Source: Cytophagales bacterium
GTDB lineage: Bacteria > Bacteroidota > Bacteroidia > Cytophagales > Cyclobacteriaceae
Assembly (NCBI GenBank): GCA_020063545.1
Contig: JAGUUF010000274.1
Coordinates: forward strand, 1-40,866
Length of the DNA: 40,866 nt
Direction: 5' to 3'
In this document: one piece after another, positions 28,699 to 38,523 of the stretch
Layout: the number at the start of each line of letters is the position of its first letter
How positions within the stretch are numbered: the stretch's first letter is position 1
The notes under the pieces: model-generated
The model's input: only the letters and a program-made list of their open reading frames with translations
Databases searched by the model: none
What the model was told of the DNA's origin: nothing
Made by a program: the position numbers and the translations under genes

Positions 28699-30666
28699 TC
28701 AATGGAGTTTATTCCGAAGGGTTTCCTGTGTAATCTTCAGCGCTTCCAGGTTGACCCTGAACATTTTTTCCAGTTCGGTAATGGAATCATCGCTGGTTGC
28801 GGCAGGTGGCGCAGCGGCAAGTTGCTGCTCAAGGGTTTTTATCCGGTTTTCCATTGCCTGCTGTTCGCTTAAGTCGTGGGCGTAAATGGCGGCCCCGATA
28901 ATTTCTCCGCTGGGCGATAACAACGGCTTGTAATTAACCGAGTAGGGCCGGCCAAAATAATCCTTTTCAACGCTGAGGGTTTGTCCGCTGAATACCTTAT
29001 CGTAAATCGATTTGTGGTATTCGAACTCGTCTTCTTTAAATAAGCTCAACACATAATACCCTTTTTCGTACGGGATGCCTGACCGGATGAATTCATCGAA
29101 CAGCGGTGCGTTATTGCGCAGCACCACACGGTAATCGCGGCCAATGGCTACAAAGGCATCGGTGGTGGCATTCATCAGGTTGCTCAGGTAGGTTTCTTTT
29201 TGCTGGGCTTCTTTCATTACCCGCTGCATTTCTTCCTGGGTGGCTGTAAGTTCTTCCATGTTTTGGCGCATCTCTTCTTCCTGCGCGCGCATGGCTTCGG
29301 TAGTCATCCGGCTTTCGTCAAGTAATTTGCGGTTGTTTTGAGCCGCTTTAACCGAGGCCAGTGTGCTGGCAATGGTTTCGCCCAGTTTTTCAACGAATGC
29401 AATTTCATGCGGCTGGTATTCACGGAAGGAAGCCAGTTCAACCATTCCGTAAACCGTATCGTCAACTTTCAGCGGAACAATAAGCAGTGTTTTTGGGTTG
29501 GCATCGCCAAGGCCCGAAGTAATGCGCACGTAGTCTTCGGGTATTTCGTTCAGGTAAACGGTTTCTTTTTCAAGATAAGTCTGGCCCAGAAGCCCTTCGC
29601 CCGGTTTTACTTTTTGCTGCTGGTGCTTTTTGATGTTGAAGGCAAATAATGAGATGAGTTCAAGGTATGGATGTTGGGGGTCGTCTTCATTAAGCACATA
29701 TAGGCCTCCCTGGTTGGAACCCGTATACTGTACAAGTGCCGAAATGATTTTATCGCCAAGCTGGGTAAGGTTATTGGCTGATGAACGAAGGATTTCAACA
29801 AACCTGGCCAATCCTTCGTTGGCCCATTTGCGTTTTTGTTCCTCATCGTTCATGGCCAGCAGTTTTTGTTGCATGGCAATAAGTGAATCGGCCAGTTTGT
29901 TTTTTCCCGGCTGGTATTCGGGTTCCAGTTCCTTATAATCTTTCGAAAGGTTTCCTTCGCCAATTTCCTTTACAAAATCCGAGGCATCGCGCAGGTTTTC
30001 CACCACTTCATTTATTTGCCTGGCAACCGCGCCAATTTCATTGGTCCGCAATCCGTTGGTATGATTATGCTGTGCCGTATTCGATGCCAGGGCCAGCAGC
30101 GGCTTAACAATATTTTTTCTGACGGCTATGATCAACCAGATGATGAGCAACGCATCGGCAACCAGCGAAAGCCCCAATGCCCACGTTGCAGTTTTCTTCA
30201 GTTTGTTCTCTTCATAGTTGAAATCAATGATTAGTTTATCAAACCAATCGAGCAGTAAGCCAGCCTGCACACCAAGCCTGGTGGTATCGGGTGATGTCGT
30301 AATAATCGAAGTAAATACCGCCCAGTCGGCAAGCAGCCGCTCCAGCGTTATGCCGGGTAATGGCTGTACAGGCGGAAGAACAGTTTGTGTTCCTGAAATC
30401 CGGCCCCCATGTTTGAGCAAACCGAGTTCTCGTTCGACTTTAGTAATTCGTTCAAGCCGGGTGCCCTGGTCGTCAGTTGTATGGTGCAGGAAGATTTGAT
30501 GAACATGAAGTTGGAGTTTCCGGGCATGATCAAGTTGTTGCTGAACGCTTTCAACAGCCGTAAATTTGCTTTGGATCCACAGTAACTGGAGGGCAACAAT
30601 AACAAAGAGCAGCACACCGGCAAGTATGCTGGCTTGCGCTATGGATACGTTTTTAAGGCCCTTCAT
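28699..30666 (-). CDS. Sensor protein with HAMP, GAF and PAS domains, no recognisable output domain
   Basis: Two TMs flanking an extracytoplasmic helical region, HAMP-like segment, GAF (GEGLLGQTYLEKETVYLNEIPEDYVRITSGLG), Glu-rich coiled coil, PAS; ends in a coiled coil. Confidence 0.85.
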   Translation of the reverse strand: MKGLKNVSIAQASILAGVLLFVIVALQLLWIQSKFTAVESVQQQLDHARKLQLHVHQIFLHHTTDDQGTRLERITKVERELGLLKHGGRISGTQTVLPPVQPLPGITLERLLADWAVFTSIITTSPDTTRLGVQAGLLLDWFDKLIIDFNYEENKLKKTATWALGLSLVADALLIIWLIIAVRKNIVKPLLALASNTAQHNHTNGLRTNEIGAVARQINEVVENLRDASDFVKEIGEGNLSKDYKELEPEYQPGKNKLADSLIAMQQKLLAMNDEEQKRKWANEGLARFVEILRSSANNLTQLGDKIISALVQYTGSNQGGLYVLNEDDPQHPYLELISLFAFNIKKHQQQKVKPGEGLLGQTYLEKETVYLNEIPEDYVRITSGLGDANPKTLLIVPLKVDDTVYGMVELASFREYQPHEIAFVEKLGETIASTLASVKAAQNNRKLLDESRMTTEAMRAQEEEMRQNMEELTATQEEMQRVMKEAQQKETYLSNLMNATTDAFVAIGRDYRVVLRNNAPLFDEFIRSGIPYEKGYYVLSLFKEDEFEYHKSIYDKVFSGQTLSVEKDYFGRPYSVNYKPLLSPSGEIIGAAIYAHDLSEQQAMENRIKTLEQQLAAAPPAATSDDSITELEKMFRVNLEALKITQETLRNKLH

Positions 30667-30712
30667 GGGGGCAAATAAACGAAAATTCAGCAGGCGCTAA
30701 ACTGATAAAAAA

Positions 30713-31195
30713 TCATTTTTTACCAGGGCCGTCAAGGCTCTGTTTCGAAAAGGAGTACGGGAGCAAATCGGCCGCGGAAGAGGCCTTAATCCAGTGGTGG
30801 TCTTCGTTTTGCATAATCAATGCGATGGGTTTTTTCTGGTTTGTTTCAAACTCCATAATTACCTGGCGGCATCCACCGCAGGAGGTTGCCGGCACCAAAT
30901 CTTTGCCGCCTTTCTTTTTTGCCACAACCACCAGTTTTACAATTCGCTTGTCAGGGTATTGCGCGGCAGCGGCATAGAGGGCAACACGCTCGGCACACAT
31001 GCTTAGCGGGTACGATGCGTTTTCGTAGTTAGCCCCCGTCACCACGGTTCCGTCTTCCAATACCAGGGCAGCGCCAACACAGAATTTGGAGTAATTGGCA
31101 TGCGCAAAATGGGCGGCATCTTTTGCCTTATGCGCCAGGTATTTTGATTCCTGATCCAGGTCATCAAAATGCTTGAAGATGGTTAGTTCACTCAT
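30713..31195 (-). CDS. cdd: Cytidine deaminase
   Basis: NYENASYPLSMCAERVALYAAAAQYPDK...PATSCGGCRQVIMEF zinc-binding motifs; ATG at 31195. Confidence 0.95.
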   Translation of the reverse strand: MSELTIFKHFDDLDQESKYLAHKAKDAAHFAHANYSKFCVGAALVLEDGTVVTGANYENASYPLSMCAERVALYAAAAQYPDKRIVKLVVVAKKKGGKDLVPATSCGGCRQVIMEFETNQKKPIALIMQNEDHHWIKASSAADLLPYSFSKQSLDGPGKK

Positions 31196-31276
31196 GCGGT
31201 TGGGGGAAAGGGTAAGAAAGATAAAAAATTTAATCGTACTGGTATAGCGAGCAGGCAATTGAATTACTTTGCCGGT

Positions 31277-32611
31277 ATGAAGACAGTTTTGGTTTTAGGG
31301 GCAGGACGCTCCTCAGCGGCCCTGATTACCTACCTGCTTGACTATGCCGAAAAAAGCAAAAACAAAGTGCTGGTTGGCGACCTTTCCTATGAACAGGCCC
31401 AGGCGAAGGTTAACGGTTCAGCGCATGGCAGGGCCATCCGCTTTACCATTGAGGATGAACCACAAAGTTCAGAAGCCATCCGATCAGCCGATGTTATTAT
31501 TTCCCTTCTCCCGCCCCATCATCATGTTGCCGTGGCGAAATACTGTTTGGCTCACCGTAAACACCTGCTTACCGCCAGCTATGTGTCGGATGATATGAAG
31601 CAGTTGCATCAGGATGCAGTGGAAAAGAAACTTTTGTTTTTGAATGAATGCGGACTCGACCCGGGAATTGATCACATGAGTGCAATGGAGATCATTAACA
31701 GGATTAAACAGCATGGAGGAAAACCGAAGTCGTTTGAGTCGTTTACCGGGGGATTGATTGCGCCCGAGACTGATCCGCAAAATCCCTGGCGGTATAAGTT
31801 TACCTGGAACCCCCGAAACGTGGTAACGGCCGGACAGGGCACGGCAAAATACCTTTACAACGGCACGTATAAATACATTCCGTACCAGCAACTGTTTAAG
31901 CGCACAACGGCAATTCATGTGCCCGGCCATGGCGAGTTTGAAGGCTATGCTAACCGTAACTCCCTTTCGTACATTACCCCGTACGGGTTGCAGGAAATTA
32001 AAACCATTTTGCGCGGAACACTTCGGCACAAAGGTTTTTGCAGTGCGTGGAATGTACTGGTGCAACTGGGTTGCTGCGATGATACGTACCGGATGGATAA
32101 TGTTGCCGGTATGACACACCATGGTTTTATTGAGTCTTTTCTGGAAGCAGGTGCGGGTTCAGCACGGCAGCGCCTGGCCAGGCAATTGGGCCTGGATGCT
32201 GAGGGCGGAGAGATGCAACGCCTTGCCTGGTCGGGTTTTTTTGAAGATGAGCCCATCGGTTTACCGGAAGGCACACCTGCACAGATTACCGAGCACATCT
32301 TGAATAAAAAATGGAAACTGCATCCGGATGATAAAGATATGATTGTGATGTGGCACCGATTTGTGTATGAACATGATGGAGAGGAACGCGAAATTCAATC
32401 ATCGCTGGTCGTTACCGGGGAGGACTCAATACACACGGCCATGGCTAAAACAGTGGGGCTCCCGCTGGGAATTGCTGCCCGGTTAGTGCTGGAAGGAAAA
32501 ATAAAATCAACAGGTGTGCAGTTGCCGGTACATGCAGAAATGTATTTGCCGATACTCAGTGAGTTGAAGGAGTACGGAATTTACTTTCAGGAGCAGCAAC
32601 GGATATTATAA
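31277..32611 (+). CDS. Saccharopine dehydrogenase family protein
   Basis: MKTVLVLGAGRSSAALITYLLD Rossmann motif; NECGLDPGIDHMSAMEII; ATG at 31277. Confidence 0.9.
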   Translation: MKTVLVLGAGRSSAALITYLLDYAEKSKNKVLVGDLSYEQAQAKVNGSAHGRAIRFTIEDEPQSSEAIRSADVIISLLPPHHHVAVAKYCLAHRKHLLTASYVSDDMKQLHQDAVEKKLLFLNECGLDPGIDHMSAMEIINRIKQHGGKPKSFESFTGGLIAPETDPQNPWRYKFTWNPRNVVTAGQGTAKYLYNGTYKYIPYQQLFKRTTAIHVPGHGEFEGYANRNSLSYITPYGLQEIKTILRGTLRHKGFCSAWNVLVQLGCCDDTYRMDNVAGMTHHGFIESFLEAGAGSARQRLARQLGLDAEGGEMQRLAWSGFFEDEPIGLPEGTPAQITEHILNKKWKLHPDDKDMIVMWHRFVYEHDGEEREIQSSLVVTGEDSIHTAMAKTVGLPLGIAARLVLEGKIKSTGVQLPVHAEMYLPILSELKEYGIYFQEQQRIL

Positions 32612-33061
32612 CGCGCTTGCTTCATACTGCTCGTCAACAAGCAGGTTTGCCGAATTAGCAGCCTGCACGGCCAGCTCATCGCAGCGTTCGTTTTCGGGGT
32701 GGCCGGCATGCCCTTTTATCCAGACAAATTTCGGTTTGAAGCTGTTATAAAGCGGTATGAACCGTTTCCATAAATCGGGGTTGGCTTTGTTTTTAAAATC
32801 TTTTTTCTCCCAGTTCCAAAGCCATCCTTGTTTCACTGCTTCTACAACATATTTAGAGTCGGAGTAAATTGTAACGGGTATTCCTTTTTTGCGGATGGCC
32901 TCCAGCCCGGCAATAACGGCCAGCAGTTCCATGCGGTTGTTGGTGGTTAGCCGGTAACCCTGGCTGAGTTCTTTAACATGATTATTGAATTTAAGAATGG
33001 TTCCATAACCTCCCGGCCCCGGATTGCCCTGCGCTGCGCCATCGGTGTAGATGCGGATCAT
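32606..33061 (-). CDS. rnhA: Ribonuclease HI
   Basis: MIRIYTDGAAQGNPGPGGYGTIL, NNRMELLAVIAGLEAI, IYSDSKYVVEAV, WIKGHAGHPENERCDELA. Confidence 0.95.
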   Translation of the reverse strand: MIRIYTDGAAQGNPGPGGYGTILKFNNHVKELSQGYRLTTNNRMELLAVIAGLEAIRKKGIPVTIYSDSKYVVEAVKQGWLWNWEKKDFKNKANPDLWKRFIPLYNSFKPKFVWIKGHAGHPENERCDELAVQAANSANLLVDEQYEASAL

Positions 33062-33633
33062 ATACGGAAACCAACATTATCCTTAAAAATCTTCACCGCT
33101 ATGGCCAGCAGGATAACCCCAAACACCCTGCGCAAAACGGAAAAAACAGATTTACCAAGTTTGCGCTCGAGCCATGAAGACGAACGAAGCACCAGGTAAA
33201 CAAAAATCAGGTTTAGCAAGATGCCTATCAGGATGTTCACCTCTTCATATACTGCGCGCAACGAAAGAATGGTAGTTAGCGTGCCGGCCCCGGCAATTAA
33301 CGGAAAGGCCAGAGGAACAATGGAGCCGGAACCCCTCGCTTCAGGGTCATCTTTAATGAGCGTACGGCCCAGGATCATCTCCATGGCTACAATAAAGATG
33401 ACAATGGAACCCGCCACGGCAAATGAGGCTACATCAAGCCCGAAAAGTTTTAGGATTGACTGGCCCAGGAACAGAAAACCAACCATGAGTACAGCCGAGA
33501 TGATGGTTGCTTTTTCGGCATGGATGCGCCCCTCGCGCTGTTTGATAATAATCACAAACGGAATGGAACCGATGATATCAATAACCGAGAACAGGATGAG
33601 GGTAACGGAAAAGATCTCTTTAATGTTGACCAT
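33058..33633 (-). CDS. MarC family protein
   Basis: Six-TM protein; LFSVIDIIGSIPFVI, PLAFPLIAGAGTLTTILSL; ATG at 33633. Confidence 0.92.
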   Translation of the reverse strand: MVNIKEIFSVTLILFSVIDIIGSIPFVIIIKQREGRIHAEKATIISAVLMVGFLFLGQSILKLFGLDVASFAVAGSIVIFIVAMEMILGRTLIKDDPEARGSGSIVPLAFPLIAGAGTLTTILSLRAVYEEVNILIGILLNLIFVYLVLRSSSWLERKLGKSVFSVLRRVFGVILLAIAVKIFKDNVGFRI

Positions 33634-33691
33634 AGCGCTTCTTTGTCGCAAAACTAAAACAAAAAAGCGGGAAGAAACCGAGCTTAGTATT

Positions 33692-34456
33692 TCACTGTGC
33701 TAGTTTCTTCCTGAAATCGGCATTGTAGGTAAGGCTTACCTGCAGGGTGTGGTTGCGCTCGGCTTTGAGGCCATCGGCTTTTACAACAAACTGCTGCATG
33801 TACCCAACCTGCACATTGCCTTTTGCTGAGAATTGATATCCCAACGCCCCGTACAACCGGTTTTGGTCAAGGTAGTTCCTGTCGAAGTTGGGACCGAACT
33901 GGATAAAGATTTCGTCATACACGCTGGCAAAGAGAGTCTTTGGGCCCATCTCCTTTTTTGTAAGCGGGTAGTTTACCAGGAACCGGTAGCGTATGCGGTT
34001 ACGGTATACCCAGCCCTCCTGGCCAAAAACATTACCCTCCAGCCACCGTTGTTCGGGTCGGAAGCGGTGGTTAAAATAAAATCTTCCCTGCCGCTGGGTT
34101 AGAATAAAATTTTGCCAGATGCGGTGTTCGGTAAATTTTTCCGGTACGGGTTGTTCACCGTAGGGCCAGGTAACAATGTGGCCGTAGCCAAGGGTAACCG
34201 TTACCGCATCGGTAATCCAGTAATCAACACCGATACGCAGCAGCGATTGCTGCCAACTGGTAATCCAGTCTGACCTGCGCCACTGGTATTCGGTATGCAA
34301 ACTCCACTTGTCAGTTAGTTTGTGGTTACCAAAATACATGTACCAGCCGTTGTATTGGTTAACGATTTGTTTTTGGGACAGCGCCTGGTGAGGCAATGAT
34401 AAAAGTGCGGTAGTTATCCCGGCCAGGATGATCTGCTTAATTGTGTAACGAACCAT
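33692..34456 (-). CDS. DUF2490 domain-containing outer-membrane protein
   Basis: Signal peptide; GWYMYFGNHKLTDKWSLHTEYQWRRSDW...RIGVDYWITDAVTVTLGYGH; DUF2490 style. ATG at 34456. Confidence 0.85.
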   Translation of the reverse strand: MVRYTIKQIILAGITTALLSLPHQALSQKQIVNQYNGWYMYFGNHKLTDKWSLHTEYQWRRSDWITSWQQSLLRIGVDYWITDAVTVTLGYGHIVTWPYGEQPVPEKFTEHRIWQNFILTQRQGRFYFNHRFRPEQRWLEGNVFGQEGWVYRNRIRYRFLVNYPLTKKEMGPKTLFASVYDEIFIQFGPNFDRNYLDQNRLYGALGYQFSAKGNVQVGYMQQFVVKADGLKAERNHTLQVSLTYNADFRKKLAQ

Positions 34457-36311
34457 ACTTAAGGAGAAAATGAGTTGTTTCGTACCAGGCAATACTCTCT
34501 TCAATAAATTCAGGATTATTTGAATAGCTGACTTTCTGATGTGGTTCCAGAATTACCAAGTCGTTGTCTTTCATATACCCAAGCAACTGGTACGTGCTGA
34601 GAAATACCCTGCGCTGTTCATGGGTGGTTTTGAAAATATCATACCCCAAAAATTTGCTGGTGTAGGAGAAGTTAAGCAATCCCAATAAGGTGGGTGCCAC
34701 GTCAATCTGACTCATGAGTAAATTTACGACTCCCGGCTCAATATGTTTAGGAGAGAAGATGATCATTGGGATTTTGTACTTATCCGGGGGGAGGTATGTT
34801 TTACCCGCGCTTGATGCACAATGGTCGGCAATAATTACAAACAGGGTGTTATCGTACCAGCTAAATGTAGAACATTTTTTGATAAACGCATTAATGGCAA
34901 AATCAGTATACTTTACTGCGCCACTTCTGCCGGTGTGAGAGGGTATATCGATGCGTCCATTGGGGTAGGTAAAGGGCCGGTGGTTGGATGTAGTCATGAT
35001 GTGCACAAAAAAAGGTTTATTCAACGTTGTTGTTTTAAGTATCTCCTTTTCAGCCAGCCAGAATAAATCCTCATCGGCAATTCCCCATATATTTTCAAAG
35101 TGAATCTGTTCTTTTGGAACGTTTAGCCTGTCAATTGTTTCGTAGTGGTTTTCAGAAAAGAAGTAATTCATGTTGTCAAAATATCCATAACCGCCATAGA
35201 TAAACTTGCTTTCATAACCATGCGCGTTAAAAACCGTTGCCAGGGTAAACATATTTTCGTTATGCGGCCTGCGTATAACGGATTGCCCCGGGGTTGGCGG
35301 AATGGCTAATGACAGGGCCTCCAGGCCACGAACGGTACGGGTACCCGTGGCATATAAGTTAGTAAAAAGCAAGCCATGCCTGCTCAGGGAGTCCAGGTGT
35401 GGCGTTATACCCATTGTGTTTCCAAAGGCCTGCATGAATGAGGCACTCAGGCTTTCCACTGATATCAGTACTACATTAAGCTTTTTCTCAGGCCCCGGGT
35501 TATTTATTTTCCGTTCAAGCGAAAAAGAATCAGTTGATGTGTAGGTTGCTTCCGGGGTCTTTAACATGGTTTTAACTTTGATAAAGGCCTTTTGTTTATC
35601 AATAGTTTTGTAAAACTTTGAATAGTCGAGCTCATTATTGCGGTAAGCTGCAAATAATTCGTAGAGGCCATTGCCGGCAAGTTCGTTGACGTACGCATTT
35701 TTGCTGAATTGCTTTTGTTCAGTATTAATTGTGAAGTAGGCAAGTAAAGGAGCCAGCATAAAACCCATTGCCCATTTAAGGCGGTTTGGCCAACGCATTT
35801 TGCTTACCGATGATTGCCGGATGGCAGGCCGCAGCAGGTACGTGAGTGAAAGCGCGCCAATAATTATGGCGGGTATGATTTGTTGCAAAGGATAGGACTC
35901 TTTTATGTTTCCTAAAACTTCGGTGGTGTACACCAGGTAATCAACCGCAATAAAATTGAAGCGGGTATTAAACTCTTCCCAAAAGAAACCTTCGGCCAGC
36001 GAAGTGAACAGGAGGAAGCTGATTTCCAAAAACATGCAAATCACGAGTGTTGAACGAAACCATTTTGCCTTCAGCAACCTGTTGCTAACTAACACCAGCA
36101 AAATGAAAATCGGGATTACAACGTATGTTGCCGTAACGAAATCATACAACAGTCCAATAAGGAGAGCCGCTGGAATATCTAACGATAATTCGATTTGCTG
36201 CCAGGTATAAAATAACAGGATTAACCGGGTGAATGCCGAGAACAGCAAAAAAACCATGACCATGAGGGCAATAAACCCAAACCGGTGATTCAGTATTGAA
36301 CGCACTTTCAT
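34437..36311 (-). CDS. LTA synthase family / sulfatase-fold membrane enzyme
   Basis: N-terminal TMs then alkaline-phosphatase-fold domain: NVVLISVESLSASFMQAFG, TSNHRPFTYP, FVIIADHCASS. ATG at 36311. Confidence 0.9.
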   Translation of the reverse strand: MKVRSILNHRFGFIALMVMVFLLFSAFTRLILLFYTWQQIELSLDIPAALLIGLLYDFVTATYVVIPIFILLVLVSNRLLKAKWFRSTLVICMFLEISFLLFTSLAEGFFWEEFNTRFNFIAVDYLVYTTEVLGNIKESYPLQQIIPAIIIGALSLTYLLRPAIRQSSVSKMRWPNRLKWAMGFMLAPLLAYFTINTEQKQFSKNAYVNELAGNGLYELFAAYRNNELDYSKFYKTIDKQKAFIKVKTMLKTPEATYTSTDSFSLERKINNPGPEKKLNVVLISVESLSASFMQAFGNTMGITPHLDSLSRHGLLFTNLYATGTRTVRGLEALSLAIPPTPGQSVIRRPHNENMFTLATVFNAHGYESKFIYGGYGYFDNMNYFFSENHYETIDRLNVPKEQIHFENIWGIADEDLFWLAEKEILKTTTLNKPFFVHIMTTSNHRPFTYPNGRIDIPSHTGRSGAVKYTDFAINAFIKKCSTFSWYDNTLFVIIADHCASSAGKTYLPPDKYKIPMIIFSPKHIEPGVVNLLMSQIDVAPTLLGLLNFSYTSKFLGYDIFKTTHEQRRVFLSTYQLLGYMKDNDLVILEPHQKVSYSNNPEFIEESIAWYETTHFLLKYGSLHN

Positions 36312-36318
36312 GTTTATT

Positions 36319-38523
36319 CTAAAGAAGAATTTTTTTGGTGTTAACAGCATGCTGAGCACTTGTTAGAAAGTGAGCACCAAAATTTTCGAGCAATTTAATT
36401 TCGTACGCATCCAGTATACTGCGTCTTTTATAGAATAGCAGCTTGTTACGGTGGCATTCAATGTGCATTTCTTCTGCGTTTTCCAGAAATTCAATTACTT
36501 CCTGTGAAAAGAACCTTCTGATTTCCGGTTCATCCTGCCCACGCAAATAGTATTTTTTGGAAAACTGTTGATGATCGGAAAAGTCAATGTCCTTACCGCG
36601 TGTGAGTTCCGAAAGTTTAGACCATAAACTCTCTGGTTCGAGAGCAAAATCAGGAATTGTTAAACCGGTATCGCTTATCAGCATAACAGTAAGCTGAGTA
36701 TTTTGTTCTGCTTGTCCGGCCCCCTCGGTAAGTGTAATATCCGAAATGGTAAGCCGACCCTCCTCAAGGTATTTTTCCAGTACGTTCTCCTCAAAACGGA
36801 TTCTTGTACCGATTTCAATCGGAAAATCCTTGTATTTCATTACACTTTTTACTTTTTGAGGATAAAAGCTGTAGTCATTTTCTTCACTGAATTTACGCAG
36901 GGCTACCTGACGCGGATCGAGTTTGATTTCAACGCGGGTTTGTTTATACGGATCAAATTTGCGCGAGGCAAGCGGGTGGTTGGAGAATGCCCTGAAATTA
37001 TCAAAACCAAGCGTTAACACCTGGCCGCCTGTATGTTGATACTCTTCCTGAAAGTGGTACAAGGCTTCCATAAACGTGTGGTCCACAATTTTTGATTCGC
37101 TAAAATTCATAATCACTTTCTTTCCGGGTTCAAAGGAGTGGAAAAGTTTTTTATACCCAATCAGGTTTGAGAATATAGCGGCATCAATCACTTTAACATG
37201 GTATTCGCCATTGGTTTGTGTTTTTTCATAACGCGCTTTGAACAGGCTTCGTACCGGTGCCCCGTTTATCAGGTGGAAGAAAAATTTCATAAGGATGCCC
37301 GCCCCGACACCCATCAGCAAATCGGTTGAAATGGTTACGATGATGGTGGTAACAAAAATGACGAGCTGTTCGGAGCCGATTTTATAGGTTTTAAAAAATT
37401 CATTTGGCGATGCCAGCCTGTAGCCAACGGCTATCAGCAGTGCGGCAAGGGCGGTGTTAGGTATCATTTCGATTACCGGAATGAACAACAGCATGGCCAC
37501 TAACAAAAAGAATCCATGGAAGAAGTTTGCCCAACGCGTACGGCCCCCGAAAGAAATATTGGCCGAACTGCGGGCAACTTCGGATATCATCGGTAGCCCT
37601 CCCAGCATACCTGAAATGGCATTTCCAATACCCACGGCTTTAAGGTCCTTATTGTAATCCGAAATGCGTTTCCAGGGATCCAGCCCGTCTATGGCTTTAA
37701 CCGTCAACAGCGTTTCGAGGCTGTTTACGAAAAGGAACATGATTACGTATTTCCAGAAAACAAACGTGCCAATCATAGAGAAATCGGCATTGAAGCCAAC
37801 CGACCCCCAGAAGTTGCCAATCTGTACCATGTCGAAAGCCGGTTCGGTATGTTTAAAATCCATGATCCACGCCAGTGGTACTGTTACCAGCAGCACCACC
37901 ATCGGGGCAGGAATCCGTTTGAAAACTTTTCCCTTAAGCAAAGGCATACCGAAAATGATAACGAGGCTGAGGATTCCCAGAAAGGTTACCCGAATGTCTT
38001 CGTGCATAATGGAATCGGGAATGCGGGCATAGAGTTCAAGTGGCTCCAGGCCTTTTAACGTGGCGGGGTCAATACCCAGCAACACATGTATTTGTTTGGA
38101 GAAAATAATTAAGCCAATGGCGGCCAGCATACCGTGCACAGCCGAATGGGGGAAGAAATCACTGAGCGAGCCGAACTTTAAAAAACCGAATACAATCTGA
38201 ATCAGGGCAGCCACAACAATAACCCCCAGGGCCAGGTGCCAGCCTTCCGGCCCACCGCCCATTTCGGTTACGGCCCCGGCACAAATGGTTATCAGGCCGG
38301 CTGCAGGCCCTTTAATGGTAAGGCGGCTTCCGGCAAAAAAACTAACAACCAGGCCGCCAATCATTGCCGTTAGTACGCCCATGGCAGCCGGAAATTCGCT
38401 TGCTTTGGCAATGCCCAGGCTTAGGGGCAGTGCCAGCAGAAATACTAAAAATCCGGAAAGTGCATCGGCTTTCCAGTTTTGTTTAAGGCCTTCGAGGCCG
38501 TCTTTAGGGAGTTGAGTGTTCAT
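36319..38523 (-). CDS. SulP family inorganic anion transporter with STAS domain and extra C-terminal region
   Basis: GLKQNWKADALSGFLVFLLALPLSLGIAKASEFPAAMGVLTAMIGG; PMISEVARSSANISFGGRTRWANFFHG; STAS-like VIMNFSESKIVDHTFMEAL. Confidence 0.93.
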   Translation of the reverse strand: MNTQLPKDGLEGLKQNWKADALSGFLVFLLALPLSLGIAKASEFPAAMGVLTAMIGGLVVSFFAGSRLTIKGPAAGLITICAGAVTEMGGGPEGWHLALGVIVVAALIQIVFGFLKFGSLSDFFPHSAVHGMLAAIGLIIFSKQIHVLLGIDPATLKGLEPLELYARIPDSIMHEDIRVTFLGILSLVIIFGMPLLKGKVFKRIPAPMVVLLVTVPLAWIMDFKHTEPAFDMVQIGNFWGSVGFNADFSMIGTFVFWKYVIMFLFVNSLETLLTVKAIDGLDPWKRISDYNKDLKAVGIGNAISGMLGGLPMISEVARSSANISFGGRTRWANFFHGFFLLVAMLLFIPVIEMIPNTALAALLIAVGYRLASPNEFFKTYKIGSEQLVIFVTTIIVTISTDLLMGVGAGILMKFFFHLINGAPVRSLFKARYEKTQTNGEYHVKVIDAAIFSNLIGYKKLFHSFEPGKKVIMNFSESKIVDHTFMEALYHFQEEYQHTGGQVLTLGFDNFRAFSNHPLASRKFDPYKQTRVEIKLDPRQVALRKFSEENDYSFYPQKVKSVMKYKDFPIEIGTRIRFEENVLEKYLEEGRLTISDITLTEGAGQAEQNTQLTVMLISDTGLTIPDFALEPESLWSKLSELTRGKDIDFSDHQQFSKKYYLRGQDEPEIRRFFSQEVIEFLENAEEMHIECHRNKLLFYKRRSILDAYEIKLLENFGAHFLTSAQHAVNTKKILL

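Noticed and set aside
31484-32122. 212-aa minus-strand ORF opposite the saccharopine dehydrogenase gene
   Set aside because: Shadow ORF; the plus-strand protein has Rossmann and family motifs.
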